64,000 bases of DNA, from positions 62,001-126,000 of the forward strand of contig NZ_JADYVD010000020.1 in the NCBI RefSeq assembly GCF_020193575.1. Direction: 5' to 3'. Origin of the DNA: Ensifer sp. IC4062. Its GTDB lineage: Bacteria; Pseudomonadota; Alphaproteobacteria; Rhizobiales; Rhizobiaceae. The translations under genes and the position numbers were made by a program. Positions 19,754 through 27,992 of this stretch are shown piece by piece; the first letter of the stretch is position 1, and each line of letters starts with the position of its first letter. The notes below the pieces were generated by a model. That model was not told the origin of the DNA. It did not search any database and was given only the letters and a program-made list of their open reading frames with translations.

Positions 19754-20064
19754 GAGGCTGTTGTAAGCTGACGGGTAGGCGAGTGCAAGCCACGCGCGAG
19801 TATACCTCGAGCCGCAGATGCTCGCCACGTCTGCAAGGAACCGTCGGGCTTTGCTGAAGGGGCGATCTGTTCGACAGATGTTACTCGTGGTTCGCGTCTG
19901 CTTGACATGGGGCAGGGCTCTGCTCTCATGCGGGCAGTCACGATTCCGTGGATGAAGCGCGAGTCCATTGAAGACTTGATGGACTGAAACCATTTGCGAC
20001 AGGAGTGCGCCGGTTCGATCAGCCCGGCGATCCTGTGTTTTAAGTTAGGTTACATTGCCGGCAC

Positions 20065-22776
20065 ATGGAAACACGTCTTTCCCGCTACATCTGGACACAC
20101 ACGCGAAAGCAGCAGCTTTGGATCCTGCTGGTCGTCGCGCTGTCGATGATACCCTATTTCCTGTCCTTCGATCTTCCCAAGCAGATCGTCAACGGACCGA
20201 TTCAGGGGGAGGGATTCGAAGGTCCCGAGGCGACCCAGGCGTTCCTGCCGATTTCATTCAGCCTGCCCGGCTTAGGCGAGGTGAACCTGTTTTCGGGATT
20301 TCAACTTGAGCGAGAGGGAATGCTGGTTGCCCTCAGCCTTGTCTTCTTGCTGCTCGTCATCGTCAACGGGCTCTTCAAGTTTTACATCAATACCTACAAG
20401 GGCCGGCTCGGCGAGCGCCTCCTGCGGCGCATCCGCTTCGAACTCGTCGACCGCGTGCTGCGTTTCCCGCCGAGCCACTTCAAACGCGTGAAGCCCGCCG
20501 AAATCTCGACCATGATCAAGGACGAGGTCGAGCCGCTTGGCGGGTTCACCGGCGATGCCTTCGTGCAGCCGGCGCTCCTCGGCGGCCAGGCGTTGACGGC
20601 GCTGATCTTCATTCTGCTCCAGAGCCTGTGGCTCGGTCTCATCGCCGCGTTTATCGTCGCGATACAGGCAGTGATCATTCCACGTATGCGCCGGCGCCTG
20701 CTCGTGCTCGGGCGCGAGCGCCAGTTGACGGCGCGCGAATTATCGGGCCGGGTCAGCGAGATCGTCGACGGCATCGGAACCATTCGCGGGCACGACACAT
20801 CCAACTACGAAAGAGCCGACATTGCTGCTCGCCTCGGCCGGATATTCAAGATCCGCTACGATCTCTATCAGTGGAAGTTCCTGGTCAAGTTCCTGAACAA
20901 CTTCCTCGCGCAAGTCACCCCGTTTCTGTTCTACTCGATCGGGGGCTACTTCGCGCTGCAGGGCCGGCTCGACATCGGCCAGCTCGTTGCGGTGATCGGT
21001 GCCTACAAGGATCTGCCCGGTCCGTTGAAAGAACTCATCGATTGGGATCAGGCGCGCCAGGATGTGCAGGTCAAATACGCCCAGGTCGTTGAGCAGTTCA
21101 GCGTCGAGCCGCTGATCGATCCCAGTGTCCAGGCGACCTCGGTAACCGCCGTGGCGCCGATCACCGGGGCTCTTGCAGCCGTCAATCTTTCCGTGTCCGA
21201 TGACGGCGGTTCGAAGGTCGTCGAACGCGTGTCGCTGCAGGTGCGGCCGGGCGAGGCCATCGCGATAACAGGCGGCTCTACTGGCGGCGGAGAGGCACTC
21301 GCCGAGGCCTTCGGGCGTCTGACGTGGCCCGAAAGCGGCAGGATCATGGTCGGCGACGACGATATCCATGACCTGCCGGAATCGGTCGTCGGGCGGCGAA
21401 TCTCCTACGCCTCGTCGGAGGTCTACACCTTCCAGGGGAGCCTGGGCGACAACCTGCTTTACGGTCTCAAGCACGCGCCGCTGACAGAGGTGGTCTACGA
21501 GGGCGATAAGGCTGCCCACCGTCGCTGGGAATTGTTGGAAGCAAAACTTGCCGGTAATCCCTCGCTCGACCTCAACAGTGACTGGATTGATTATGGAGCA
21601 GCGGGTGCCACCGGCCCGGATGACCTTTTCGAGAAGGTCAGAGCCGTGCTCGACACAGTGCTTCTCACAAACGACATCATGGCGCTTGCCGTCCGCTCGA
21701 CCATCAATCCCGCGCGGCACGAAGCATTTGCGGGTGAGATCGTGGCGATGCGCGGGGCCCTTCGCAGGCGCCTCGAGGCCGAGAAGCTCAGTGACTTGGT
21801 CGTATTCTTCGAGCCCGGCTCCTACAATGTCGAGGCGACGATCGGTGAAAACCTGCTCTTCGGGACGGTGACCAATCAGGCGCGGTGGGAACAGGCGCTC
21901 GAAAGTCATCCGTTCTTCAAGACCGTCTTGAAGCGCGCCGGTTTGCACGAGAGCTTCTACGAGATGGGGCTGGAAATCGCCGGAAACGTCGTCGAACTGT
22001 TCCGCGACCTGCCTCCGGACCACCCGTTCTTCCAGCAACTCACCTTCATGGCGGCGGAAGAGATCCCGGCCTATGAAGCGCTTCTCCAGAAGGTGAGGGG
22101 GCGAACAATCGACGAAGTTTCCGAGGAGGATGCTATCAAGATCATCCGCCTGTGCTTTGGCTACATCGAGCCACGCCACCGCTTCGGTCTGCTGTCCGAA
22201 GAACTGATGTCTCAGATCGTCGAGGCTCGGCGGGAGTTCAGCGACGGTCTGCCCGAGGACCTCGTCGGTATCATCGAGCACTATCAGCCGAACCGTTATA
22301 TAGCATCGGCGAGCATCATCGATAACGTGCTTTTCGGCCGGATCGGCCATAGGCATACCGACGGTTCCGAGAGAATCCGCGCGATCGTGCGCGACCTCTT
22401 CGAATCGCTCGGACTTTACAACAACGTGCTTGCCTTCGGACTCGACTTCGACGTCGGCGCCGGTGGCAAGCGGTTGACGGCGGGCCAGCGGCAGAAGCTC
22501 AATCTTGCCCGTGCATTGATCCGCATGTCGGATTTCTACATCTTCAATCAACCGCTGCTCGCCCTCGACCAGCGGGCGCAGGAACAGATCACTCGCAATG
22601 TCTTTGCTTTCCTGAGGCAGGATGACCGCAAACCGGCGATCGTCTGGGTTCTCGCCAATCCGGCTCTTTCGGAGTTGTTCGACCGCCAGGCGCACTTTGA
22701 AAACGGCCATCTCGTGCGCGACGAAGCTGTGGAAACACCTGCGAAAGACAGCGACTACAAGGAATTGGCATCTTGA
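20065..22776 (+). CDS. ABC transporter, fused membrane and ATPase domains, with degenerate ATP site and large insertion
   Basis: A 903-residue exporter-type half transporter. Residues about 15-340 form the membrane domain (hydrophobic segments at 18-34, 86-108, 170-206 and 275-312). A nucleotide-binding-like domain follows, but it is abnormal. The Walker A equivalent ITGGSTGGGEALAEAF (about 401-416) has no catalytic lysine. The signature LTAGQRQKLNLARAL and the following FYIFNQPLLALDQR, where Walker B Asp and catalytic Glu should be, come only near 800. About 390 residues separate Walker A from the signature, against roughly 90 normally. The insertion repeats the post-Q-loop motif three times: LGDNLLYG, IGENLLFG and IIDNVLFG. 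ATP hydrolysis by this subunit is doubtful. A cyclic-nucleotide-binding protein is encoded 60 bases downstream. Confidence 0.82.
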   Translation: METRLSRYIWTHTRKQQLWILLVVALSMIPYFLSFDLPKQIVNGPIQGEGFEGPEATQAFLPISFSLPGLGEVNLFSGFQLEREGMLVALSLVFLLLVIVNGLFKFYINTYKGRLGERLLRRIRFELVDRVLRFPPSHFKRVKPAEISTMIKDEVEPLGGFTGDAFVQPALLGGQALTALIFILLQSLWLGLIAAFIVAIQAVIIPRMRRRLLVLGRERQLTARELSGRVSEIVDGIGTIRGHDTSNYERADIAARLGRIFKIRYDLYQWKFLVKFLNNFLAQVTPFLFYSIGGYFALQGRLDIGQLVAVIGAYKDLPGPLKELIDWDQARQDVQVKYAQVVEQFSVEPLIDPSVQATSVTAVAPITGALAAVNLSVSDDGGSKVVERVSLQVRPGEAIAITGGSTGGGEALAEAFGRLTWPESGRIMVGDDDIHDLPESVVGRRISYASSEVYTFQGSLGDNLLYGLKHAPLTEVVYEGDKAAHRRWELLEAKLAGNPSLDLNSDWIDYGAAGATGPDDLFEKVRAVLDTVLLTNDIMALAVRSTINPARHEAFAGEIVAMRGALRRRLEAEKLSDLVVFFEPGSYNVEATIGENLLFGTVTNQARWEQALESHPFFKTVLKRAGLHESFYEMGLEIAGNVVELFRDLPPDHPFFQQLTFMAAEEIPAYEALLQKVRGRTIDEVSEEDAIKIIRLCFGYIEPRHRFGLLSEELMSQIVEARREFSDGLPEDLVGIIEHYQPNRYIASASIIDNVLFGRIGHRHTDGSERIRAIVRDLFESLGLYNNVLAFGLDFDVGAGGKRLTAGQRQKLNLARALIRMSDFYIFNQPLLALDQRAQEQITRNVFAFLRQDDRKPAIVWVLANPALSELFDRQAHFENGHLVRDEAVETPAKDSDYKELAS

Positions 22777-22836
22777 TGTAATATTAGTGTGAGGGCGCAA
22801 GCATATTTTCCCGTCCGCAACGGGAGGGAGGTGCTT

Positions 22837-23334
22837 ATGCTCGCGACACACTCGGAGAAACGGACTGTCATGCTCCTAAAAGACGAAGTGGAAATGCTGC
22901 GCCGGATCACACTGTTTTCCGGCTTGCCGCCAGCCAAGCTCAAACTTCTGGCATTCACCTCCGACAGGGTAATGTACAGCTCGGGAGAAAATCTGTTTCA
23001 TCAGGGCGATATCGGCGACGCCGCCTATGTGATCCTTTCCGGTAGAGCCGATGTCCTGGTTGCGACGCAAACGGGGCAATTGAAGGTCGCCGAAGTGGAG
23101 CAGAATTCGATCGTCGGCGAGATCGCCATTCTCTGCAACACGCCGCGCACAGCGACCGTCAAAACCACCACGGCCCTCGAGGCGCTGCGCATTCGCAAGG
23201 ATGATTTCCTGAAATTGCTGGCCGACTTCCCTGAGATGGCAGTGGAAATCATGCGCGTGCTTGCCGACCGTCTCAGCCAGACAACCTCCGAACTCACCGA
23301 AGCACGCAGCCGCGCCCAGCGGGCAGAGGCGTAA
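22837..23334 (+). CDS. Cyclic nucleotide-binding domain protein without a DNA-binding domain
   Basis: A 165-residue protein consisting almost entirely of one cNMP-binding (CAP-type) beta-barrel: LRRITLFSGLPPAKLKLLAF, GENLFHQGDIGDAAYVILSGRADVLV, and the phosphate-binding-cassette region IVGEIAILCNTPRTATV (G-E-x-A-x-L-x-x-x-x-R-T-A). A C-terminal helix follows, but there is no helix-turn-helix, so it is unlikely to be a transcription factor. ATG 22837 is preceded by GGGAGG at a good distance. Its place behind the degenerate ABC transporter suggests it gates or senses for that transporter. Several cyclase-like genes elsewhere in the window could supply a cyclic nucleotide; that link is conjecture. 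Confidence 0.85.
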   Translation: MLATHSEKRTVMLLKDEVEMLRRITLFSGLPPAKLKLLAFTSDRVMYSSGENLFHQGDIGDAAYVILSGRADVLVATQTGQLKVAEVEQNSIVGEIAILCNTPRTATVKTTTALEALRIRKDDFLKLLADFPEMAVEIMRVLADRLSQTTSELTEARSRAQRAEA

Positions 23335-23450
23335 AACGCCATTCGGCAATTAGGCCTCGCGTGGGCGGTGTTACCCCTGACTCTTTGTTTGCCCGCGATC
23401 CGAGCGGGAGGCGCTTCACACGTCGTCCCGAAATGCATTAAAGAGGCGCG

Positions 23451-24200
23451 ATGCGCGCGATAACCTACTTTCAGAAGACCGTTTATTTTCCCGACAAGCC
23501 GGAGAAGGCGCGCTTCTTTGCCCGGCTCCAAGGCGGGCAATGGGAGCCCGGCACATTCCGCAACATCGAGCGACTCGTCGACGGTACGACCACCTTCATC
23601 GATATCGGCGGCTGGATCGGCGTGACACCCTACTGGGCGGCGCAGATCGCCGACAACGTCATTACCGTCGAGCCTGATCCGGTGTGCTTCGGGATCCTTT
23701 CCGAGATGCAGCGCGAGAATGCGGGCGAAGTGAAGCTTGTAAACGCGGCGCTCTCTCAGGACGAATGTCTGGTGCTGCACTCAGTCGGCGGCGGCTTCGG
23801 CAGTTCCGAAACCTCGGCGCTGATCGCCGACGACACCGGCTTGGCCGTCACGGCGCAAACGGTCACCATTCCGGACCTTCAGGCAATGGCGAGGACGGAG
23901 CGGCTGTGTTTTAAGATCGACATCGAAGGCTACGAATACAAGGCGTTCGACCAGTTTCGGGCGATCGACCGGCAGAGAACAGCGGGTGTGTTGATCGCCG
24001 TGCATCCGCAGATCCTCGCCGCCTCGCTCACCGGTTCGCGTTTTGTCCGAGCGCTTAGAACAATCGCCGCCACCGTGCGCCTTATCCGGAGCTTCCGCGG
24101 GTTCAGGCTCGAGAATCCGTCCGCGATCTGGGCGGCGATCCGCAAATCGGTGTCGCGGCGCGAGTTCAGGGGCTTCGATCTGCTTTTCGTCGCAAAATGA
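23451..24200 (+). CDS. FkbM-family methyltransferase
   Basis: A 249-residue class I SAM-dependent methyltransferase of the FkbM type. TTFIDIGGWIGVTPYWAAQ (about 44-62) is motif I with the family's D-I-G-x-x-x-G, VITVEPDPVCFGIL is motif II, and LCFKIDIEGYEYKAFDQF is the K-x-D-I-E-G-x-E motif characteristic of FkbM enzymes. These O-methylate sugars or other hydroxyl groups. Here a surface-glycan residue is the likely target, given the surrounding glycosyltransferases, but no acceptor can be read. The gene converges on hmrR; 20 bases separate the stops. Confidence 0.88.
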   Translation: MRAITYFQKTVYFPDKPEKARFFARLQGGQWEPGTFRNIERLVDGTTTFIDIGGWIGVTPYWAAQIADNVITVEPDPVCFGILSEMQRENAGEVKLVNAALSQDECLVLHSVGGGFGSSETSALIADDTGLAVTAQTVTIPDLQAMARTERLCFKIDIEGYEYKAFDQFRAIDRQRTAGVLIAVHPQILAASLTGSRFVRALRTIAATVRLIRSFRGFRLENPSAIWAAIRKSVSRREFRGFDLLFVAK

Positions 24201-24220
24201 GTTGCCTCATCAGCGGCCCA

Positions 24221-24688
24221 TCAACCTGATTTGGCCCGCACGGGGTCGATGCCGTTTCGGCCGAAGCGGGCGGGTTCCCGGGCCTTGTCTGAATTCACTT
24301 TCGCTTCGGCAAGGTCTTCGAGGATCGGGCAATCCGGCCGTTCGTCACCGTGGCAATGGGCGGCAAGATGCTTGAGCGTCCGGCTCATAGCCTTCAGTTC
24401 TTCGGCTTTGCGCTCCAGGATCTCCACTTGATCGAGCGCGATCTTCTTGACCTCGCTGCTGGCGCGCGAGCGGTCGTGCCAGAGCGCCAGCAGGTCCACC
24501 ATTTGCTCGACCGTGAAGCCGAGATCACGAGCGCGACGGATGAAACGCAGCGTATGGACGTCCTTGTCGCCATAGTTGCGGTAACCGGATTCGCTGCGGC
24601 TGGCCGGCGGAATAAGGCCGATCGTCTCGTAGTAGCGGATCATTTTCGTGGAGACGCCGGAGGCGCGCGCGACATCGCCGATATTCAT
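24221..24688 (-). CDS. hmrR: MerR-family copper-responsive regulator HmrR/CueR
   Basis: A 155-residue MerR-family activator. The winged helix-turn-helix is MNIGDVARASGVSTKMIRYY with ETIGLIPP, followed by the dimerisation helix. The metal-binding end has C-H-G-D-E-R-P-D-C (about 125-133), the CueR/HmrR pattern of two cysteines spaced C-x7-C that senses monovalent Cu, Ag or Au. Start ATG 24688 has GGGGGTGA upstream. It is the last gene behind copZ and actP on the same strand, the actP-hmrR arrangement described in rhizobia, and should activate the promoter at 27616-27649 by untwisting its long spacer. Confidence 0.9.
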   Translation of the reverse strand: MNIGDVARASGVSTKMIRYYETIGLIPPASRSESGYRNYGDKDVHTLRFIRRARDLGFTVEQMVDLLALWHDRSRASSEVKKIALDQVEILERKAEELKAMSRTLKHLAAHCHGDERPDCPILEDLAEAKVNSDKAREPARFGRNGIDPVRAKSG

Positions 24689-24766
24689 GGGATCACCCCC
24701 TTTCTGCCGGTACCCTGTGCCGCTGATATAGGAACTTCGCTTGAGAGGTACCAATGGCGCCCAGCG

Positions 24767-27289
24767 TTATTGAACGGCGGCAGCCTCACGGAACACGCTC
24801 CTGAACCGCTTGAGACGCAGTGCATTACCGACGACGAAGACGCTGGAAAGTGCCATGGCACCGGCCGCAAAGATGGGCGAAAGCAGCACGCCATAGGCCG
24901 GATAAAGCACGCCGGCGGCAACCGGTATCAGCGCCACATTATAGGCGAAGGCCCAGAACAGGTTCTCCTTGACGTTGCGGATCGTCGCCTTCGAAAGCGC
25001 GATCGCATTCGGCACTCCGAGGAGGTCGCCGGACATCAGCACAACGTCGGCGCTCTCGATGGCGACATCCGTTCCGGTGCCGATCGCCAGCCCCACATCG
25101 GCTGCCGCGAGCGCCGCTGCATCGTTGATGCCGTCGCCGACGAAGGCGACATTATGCCCTTCCGCTTTCAGCCGCATTAGCGCCGCGACCTTTCCGTCCG
25201 GCAGGACCTCGGCAACGACCTCGTCGATCCCGAGTTTCCGGGCGATTGCCTCCGCGGTGCGGCGGTTATCGCCGGTGACCATCGCGATCTTCAGGCCGAG
25301 TTGATGCAGCATGTGGATTGCCTGCGGCGTCGTTTCCTTGATCGGATCGGCGACGGCGATGATCGCCGCAAGCTTGCCGTCGATCGCCGCATAAAGCGGG
25401 CTCTTGCCTTCATCGCCGAGGCGGCGGGCATGATCGGCGAAGACGGCGATGTCGATGCCCTCGCGCGCCATCAGCCGGTCGGCCCCGACATGGACCGTGC
25501 GTCCGGAAACGTGGGCGCGGGTCCCGAAACCGGGGATCGCCTCGAATTGCTCCGCTTCGCCGATCGTCAAACCCGCGGTCCTTGCCGCAGAAACGATGGC
25601 CTCCGCAATCGGATGTTCGGAGCGCGCTTCGACGCTGGCGATGAGAGCAAGGACGGAATCGCTGTCGAAGCCCGCAGCGGTTTCGAAATCGGTGAGTTCC
25701 GGCCGGCCCCGGGTCAGAGTACCGGTCTTGTCGATCGCGATGATTTCGGCATTGCGCAGCGTCTGCAATGCTTCCCCCTTGCGGAAGAGCACGCCCATTT
25801 CGGCCGCACGGCCGGTTCCGACCATGATGGAGGTGGGCGTTGCGAGCCCCATCGCGCAAGGGCAGGCGATGATCAGGACGGCAACGCCATTGACGAGCGC
25901 GAACGTCAGCGCAGGATCCGGGCCGAAGACGAGCCAGACGAGAAACGTTGCGAAGGCGATCGCCATGACCGCGGGAACGAACCAGGCCGTGACGCTATCG
26001 ACGAGCGACTGGATCGGCAGCTTCGCGCCCTGGGCCTGTTCGACCATGCGGATGATCTGCGCCAGCACCGTATCCGCTCCGACCTTGGTGGCGCGGAAGC
26101 TGAAGGCGCCTGTCTTGTTGATCGTACCGCCGACGACTTCAGTTCCATTCGCTTTCTGAACAGGGACTGGCTCGCCGGTGATCATCGATTCATCGACATA
26201 GGAGCTGCCCTCGACGATCACGCCATCGACGGCGATCTTTTCGCCGGGCCGCACGACCACAATGTCTCCCGCGCGCACATCGGCAATCGCAATCTCCACC
26301 GTTTCGCCATTGCGGATGATGCGGGCCGTCTTCGGCTGCAGCCCCATGAGATGCCTGATTGCCTCCGACGTGCGGCCTTTGGCGCGCGCTTCGAGGAACC
26401 GGCCCAGCAGGATCAGCGTGACGATCATGGACGCCGCTTCATAGTAGACATTGGCGGTGTTGGCCGGCAGCAGGTCCGGCGCAAAGGTTGCAACCACGGA
26501 GTAACCCCAGGCCGCAGACGCGCCGAGCGCGACCAGCGAGTTCATGTCCGGCGCCGCTCTAAGTAGCGCCGGAACGCCCTTCTGGAAAAAGCGGAGACCT
26601 GGCCCGAAGAGAGCGAGCGACGCGAGCACGAACTGCAGCTGCCAGTTTTCCTGCATGCCGATGTGGGTCATGACGAAATCGTGGATCGCCGGAATGAAAT
26701 GCGATCCCATCTCGAGCACGAAAATGGGGAGTGTCAGAAGGCCGGCGATCGTAAGAGAAAGCTTCAGGCGACGGCCTTCCCGTTCGCGTTTTTCCGTGTC
26801 CTGATCAACGTCCTGCCTGTCGGCGATGCGCCTGGCGTCGTAGCCGGCGCCGCGCACGGCTTCGGCCAGCATGTCCGCGGAGGCAAGCCCTTTGATGACG
26901 CGAACGGCGGCCCTCTCGGTGGCGAGATTGACGCTCGCCTCCACCGTCCCGGGCACGGATTTGAGCGCCTTCTCGATGCGGGCGACGCAGGAGGCGCAAG
27001 TCATGCCGCCAATGGCGAGCTCGATGAGCTCTTCGGATGCGCCGTAACCCGTGTTCTCGATCGCCTTGACGATATCGGCGGGGTTCGCCGCTGCGTCGAA
27101 GCGTATGTCGGCCCGCTCCGTCGCCAGGTTAACCGAAGCCGACGTGACGCCCGGCACCGCGCGTATGGCTTTTTCCACTCTCGCGACGCAGGAGGCACAG
27201 GTCATGCCCTCCACGGCGATGCTGGCCGTTCGCCCCGACCCGGCTATCGGTTCGGCATTTTTCGTTTGGATTATCGTCGCGGATCCCAT
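24767..27289 (-). CDS. actP: Copper-exporting P1B-type ATPase ActP/CopA
   Basis: An 840-residue heavy-metal P-type ATPase that pumps Cu(I) out of the cytoplasm. Two N-terminal metal-binding domains each carry GMTCASC (Cys 31/34 and 98/101). Six to eight membrane helices follow, with the transport motif [19 protein letters not shown] (C-P-C), the actuator motif TGEPVPV, the phosphorylation site DKTGTLTRG, the HP motif SEHPIAEAI, and the hinge [14 protein letters not shown] / [17 protein letters not shown]. All catalytic residues are present. It starts at ATG 27289 with GGGAGCG upstream. It lies 98 bases after copZ and 78 before hmrR on the same strand, so one copper-induced operon is likely. 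Confidence 0.95.
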   Translation of the reverse strand: MGSATIIQTKNAEPIAGSGRTASIAVEGMTCASCVARVEKAIRAVPGVTSASVNLATERADIRFDAAANPADIVKAIENTGYGASEELIELAIGGMTCASCVARIEKALKSVPGTVEASVNLATERAAVRVIKGLASADMLAEAVRGAGYDARRIADRQDVDQDTEKREREGRRLKLSLTIAGLLTLPIFVLEMGSHFIPAIHDFVMTHIGMQENWQLQFVLASLALFGPGLRFFQKGVPALLRAAPDMNSLVALGASAAWGYSVVATFAPDLLPANTANVYYEAASMIVTLILLGRFLEARAKGRTSEAIRHLMGLQPKTARIIRNGETVEIAIADVRAGDIVVVRPGEKIAVDGVIVEGSSYVDESMITGEPVPVQKANGTEVVGGTINKTGAFSFRATKVGADTVLAQIIRMVEQAQGAKLPIQSLVDSVTAWFVPAVMAIAFATFLVWLVFGPDPALTFALVNGVAVLIIACPCAMGLATPTSIMVGTGRAAEMGVLFRKGEALQTLRNAEIIAIDKTGTLTRGRPELTDFETAAGFDSDSVLALIASVEARSEHPIAEAIVSAARTAGLTIGEAEQFEAIPGFGTRAHVSGRTVHVGADRLMAREGIDIAVFADHARRLGDEGKSPLYAAIDGKLAAIIAVADPIKETTPQAIHMLHQLGLKIAMVTGDNRRTAEAIARKLGIDEVVAEVLPDGKVAALMRLKAEGHNVAFVGDGINDAAALAAADVGLAIGTGTDVAIESADVVLMSGDLLGVPNAIALSKATIRNVKENLFWAFAYNVALIPVAAGVLYPAYGVLLSPIFAAGAMALSSVFVVGNALRLKRFRSVFREAAAVQ

Positions 27290-27387
27290 GATCGCGCTCC
27301 CTGCGACTGCGGACTAAGATGAGGCTTCCGAGGATCGGGGCTCTGGTTAGCACCCGGCCATGGCTCGGCCCAGGCGACCGCAGAACT

Positions 27388-27585
27388 CTAAAGCGGCAGA
27401 CTGTCGTACCCGGCCGCCTTCAACGCCTCTGCGATGACACTGCTCTCCGCCGTCGTTTCGACCCGCACTTCCTTCGTTCCGAGATTCGCTTCGAGCTTGG
27501 CCACCGGATCGATGGTCCGAATCGCCTTCTCGATCGTGCTGACGCAGTGGCCGCAGCTCATCTCGTCAATCTTGTAGCGGTGCAT
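27388..27585 (-). CDS. copZ: Copper chaperone CopZ (heavy-metal-associated domain)
   Basis: A 65-residue stand-alone HMA domain: MHRYKIDEMSCGHCVSTIEK with the Cu-binding M-x-C-x-x-C motif (Cys 10 and 13), then the ferredoxin-like body ending AGYDSLPL. It would bind Cu(I) in the cytoplasm and pass it to ActP encoded next. A good ribosome-binding site (AAAGGAGACAGC) precedes the ATG at 27585. It is the first gene after the MerR-type promoter at 27616-27649. Confidence 0.92.
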   Translation of the reverse strand: MHRYKIDEMSCGHCVSTIEKAIRTIDPVAKLEANLGTKEVRVETTAESSVIAEALKAAGYDSLPL

Positions 27586-27615
27586 GCTGTCTCCTTTGCT
27601 TTCCGTGGTGAGAGC

Positions 27616-27649
27616 AACATGGGGCTTCCCATCGTTGGAAGGTCAAGGG
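27616..27649 (-). promoter_or_regulatory. MerR-type (HmrR/CueR) copper promoter-operator
   Basis: On the minus strand, -35 TTGACC (27646-27641) and -10 CATGTT (27621-27616) are separated by 19 bases, the abnormally long spacer used by MerR-family activators. The spacer contains the dyad CTTCC-AACGATG-GGAAG, matching the CueR-type operator. It lies 31 bases upstream of copZ and should drive copZ-actP-hmrR in response to Cu(I). Confidence 0.85.
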
Positions 27650-27992
27650 CTAATCGCATTTCCTCAAGCCGACGAGCAGATTTATGGTCGACCGCGCACT
27701 AGAACGTCAAAACCGGTCGGCCTCGCCGATCCGTCCGGCTCAACTATTCCCATGTTGCAATCGTGCCGACGGGTGCGACGCCGGTCTCACAGCCGGGTAA
27801 GACGATCGCCGGAATGGCCGACGCATGACATCGTCGCCGCAAGGGAAGCGGACTTTTCCCGTCGAACCGTAAGCCGCTGCCGCGGAGTTCATCCTAGCTT
27901 TCGTCGCCCGCGGCTGGACGGCGTTGCGGAAGAAACGGAACATTCCCGTCTGATGCGACGTTTGCGAGACGAACTCCCGCGAAGGTTTCGAC
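27650..27992. other. Intergenic region upstream of the epimerase fusion
   Basis: About 340 bases between the divergent copper promoter and the next plus-strand gene. No protein-like frame is convincing. The promoter of the 27993 gene must lie here, but I cannot pick it; GAAGG sits just before its ATG. Confidence 0.4.

Noticed and set aside
20740-22851. 703-codon minus-strand frame opposite the ABC transporter
   Set aside because: Composition is that of a mirrored high-GC gene, and the plus strand has membrane segments and ABC motifs.
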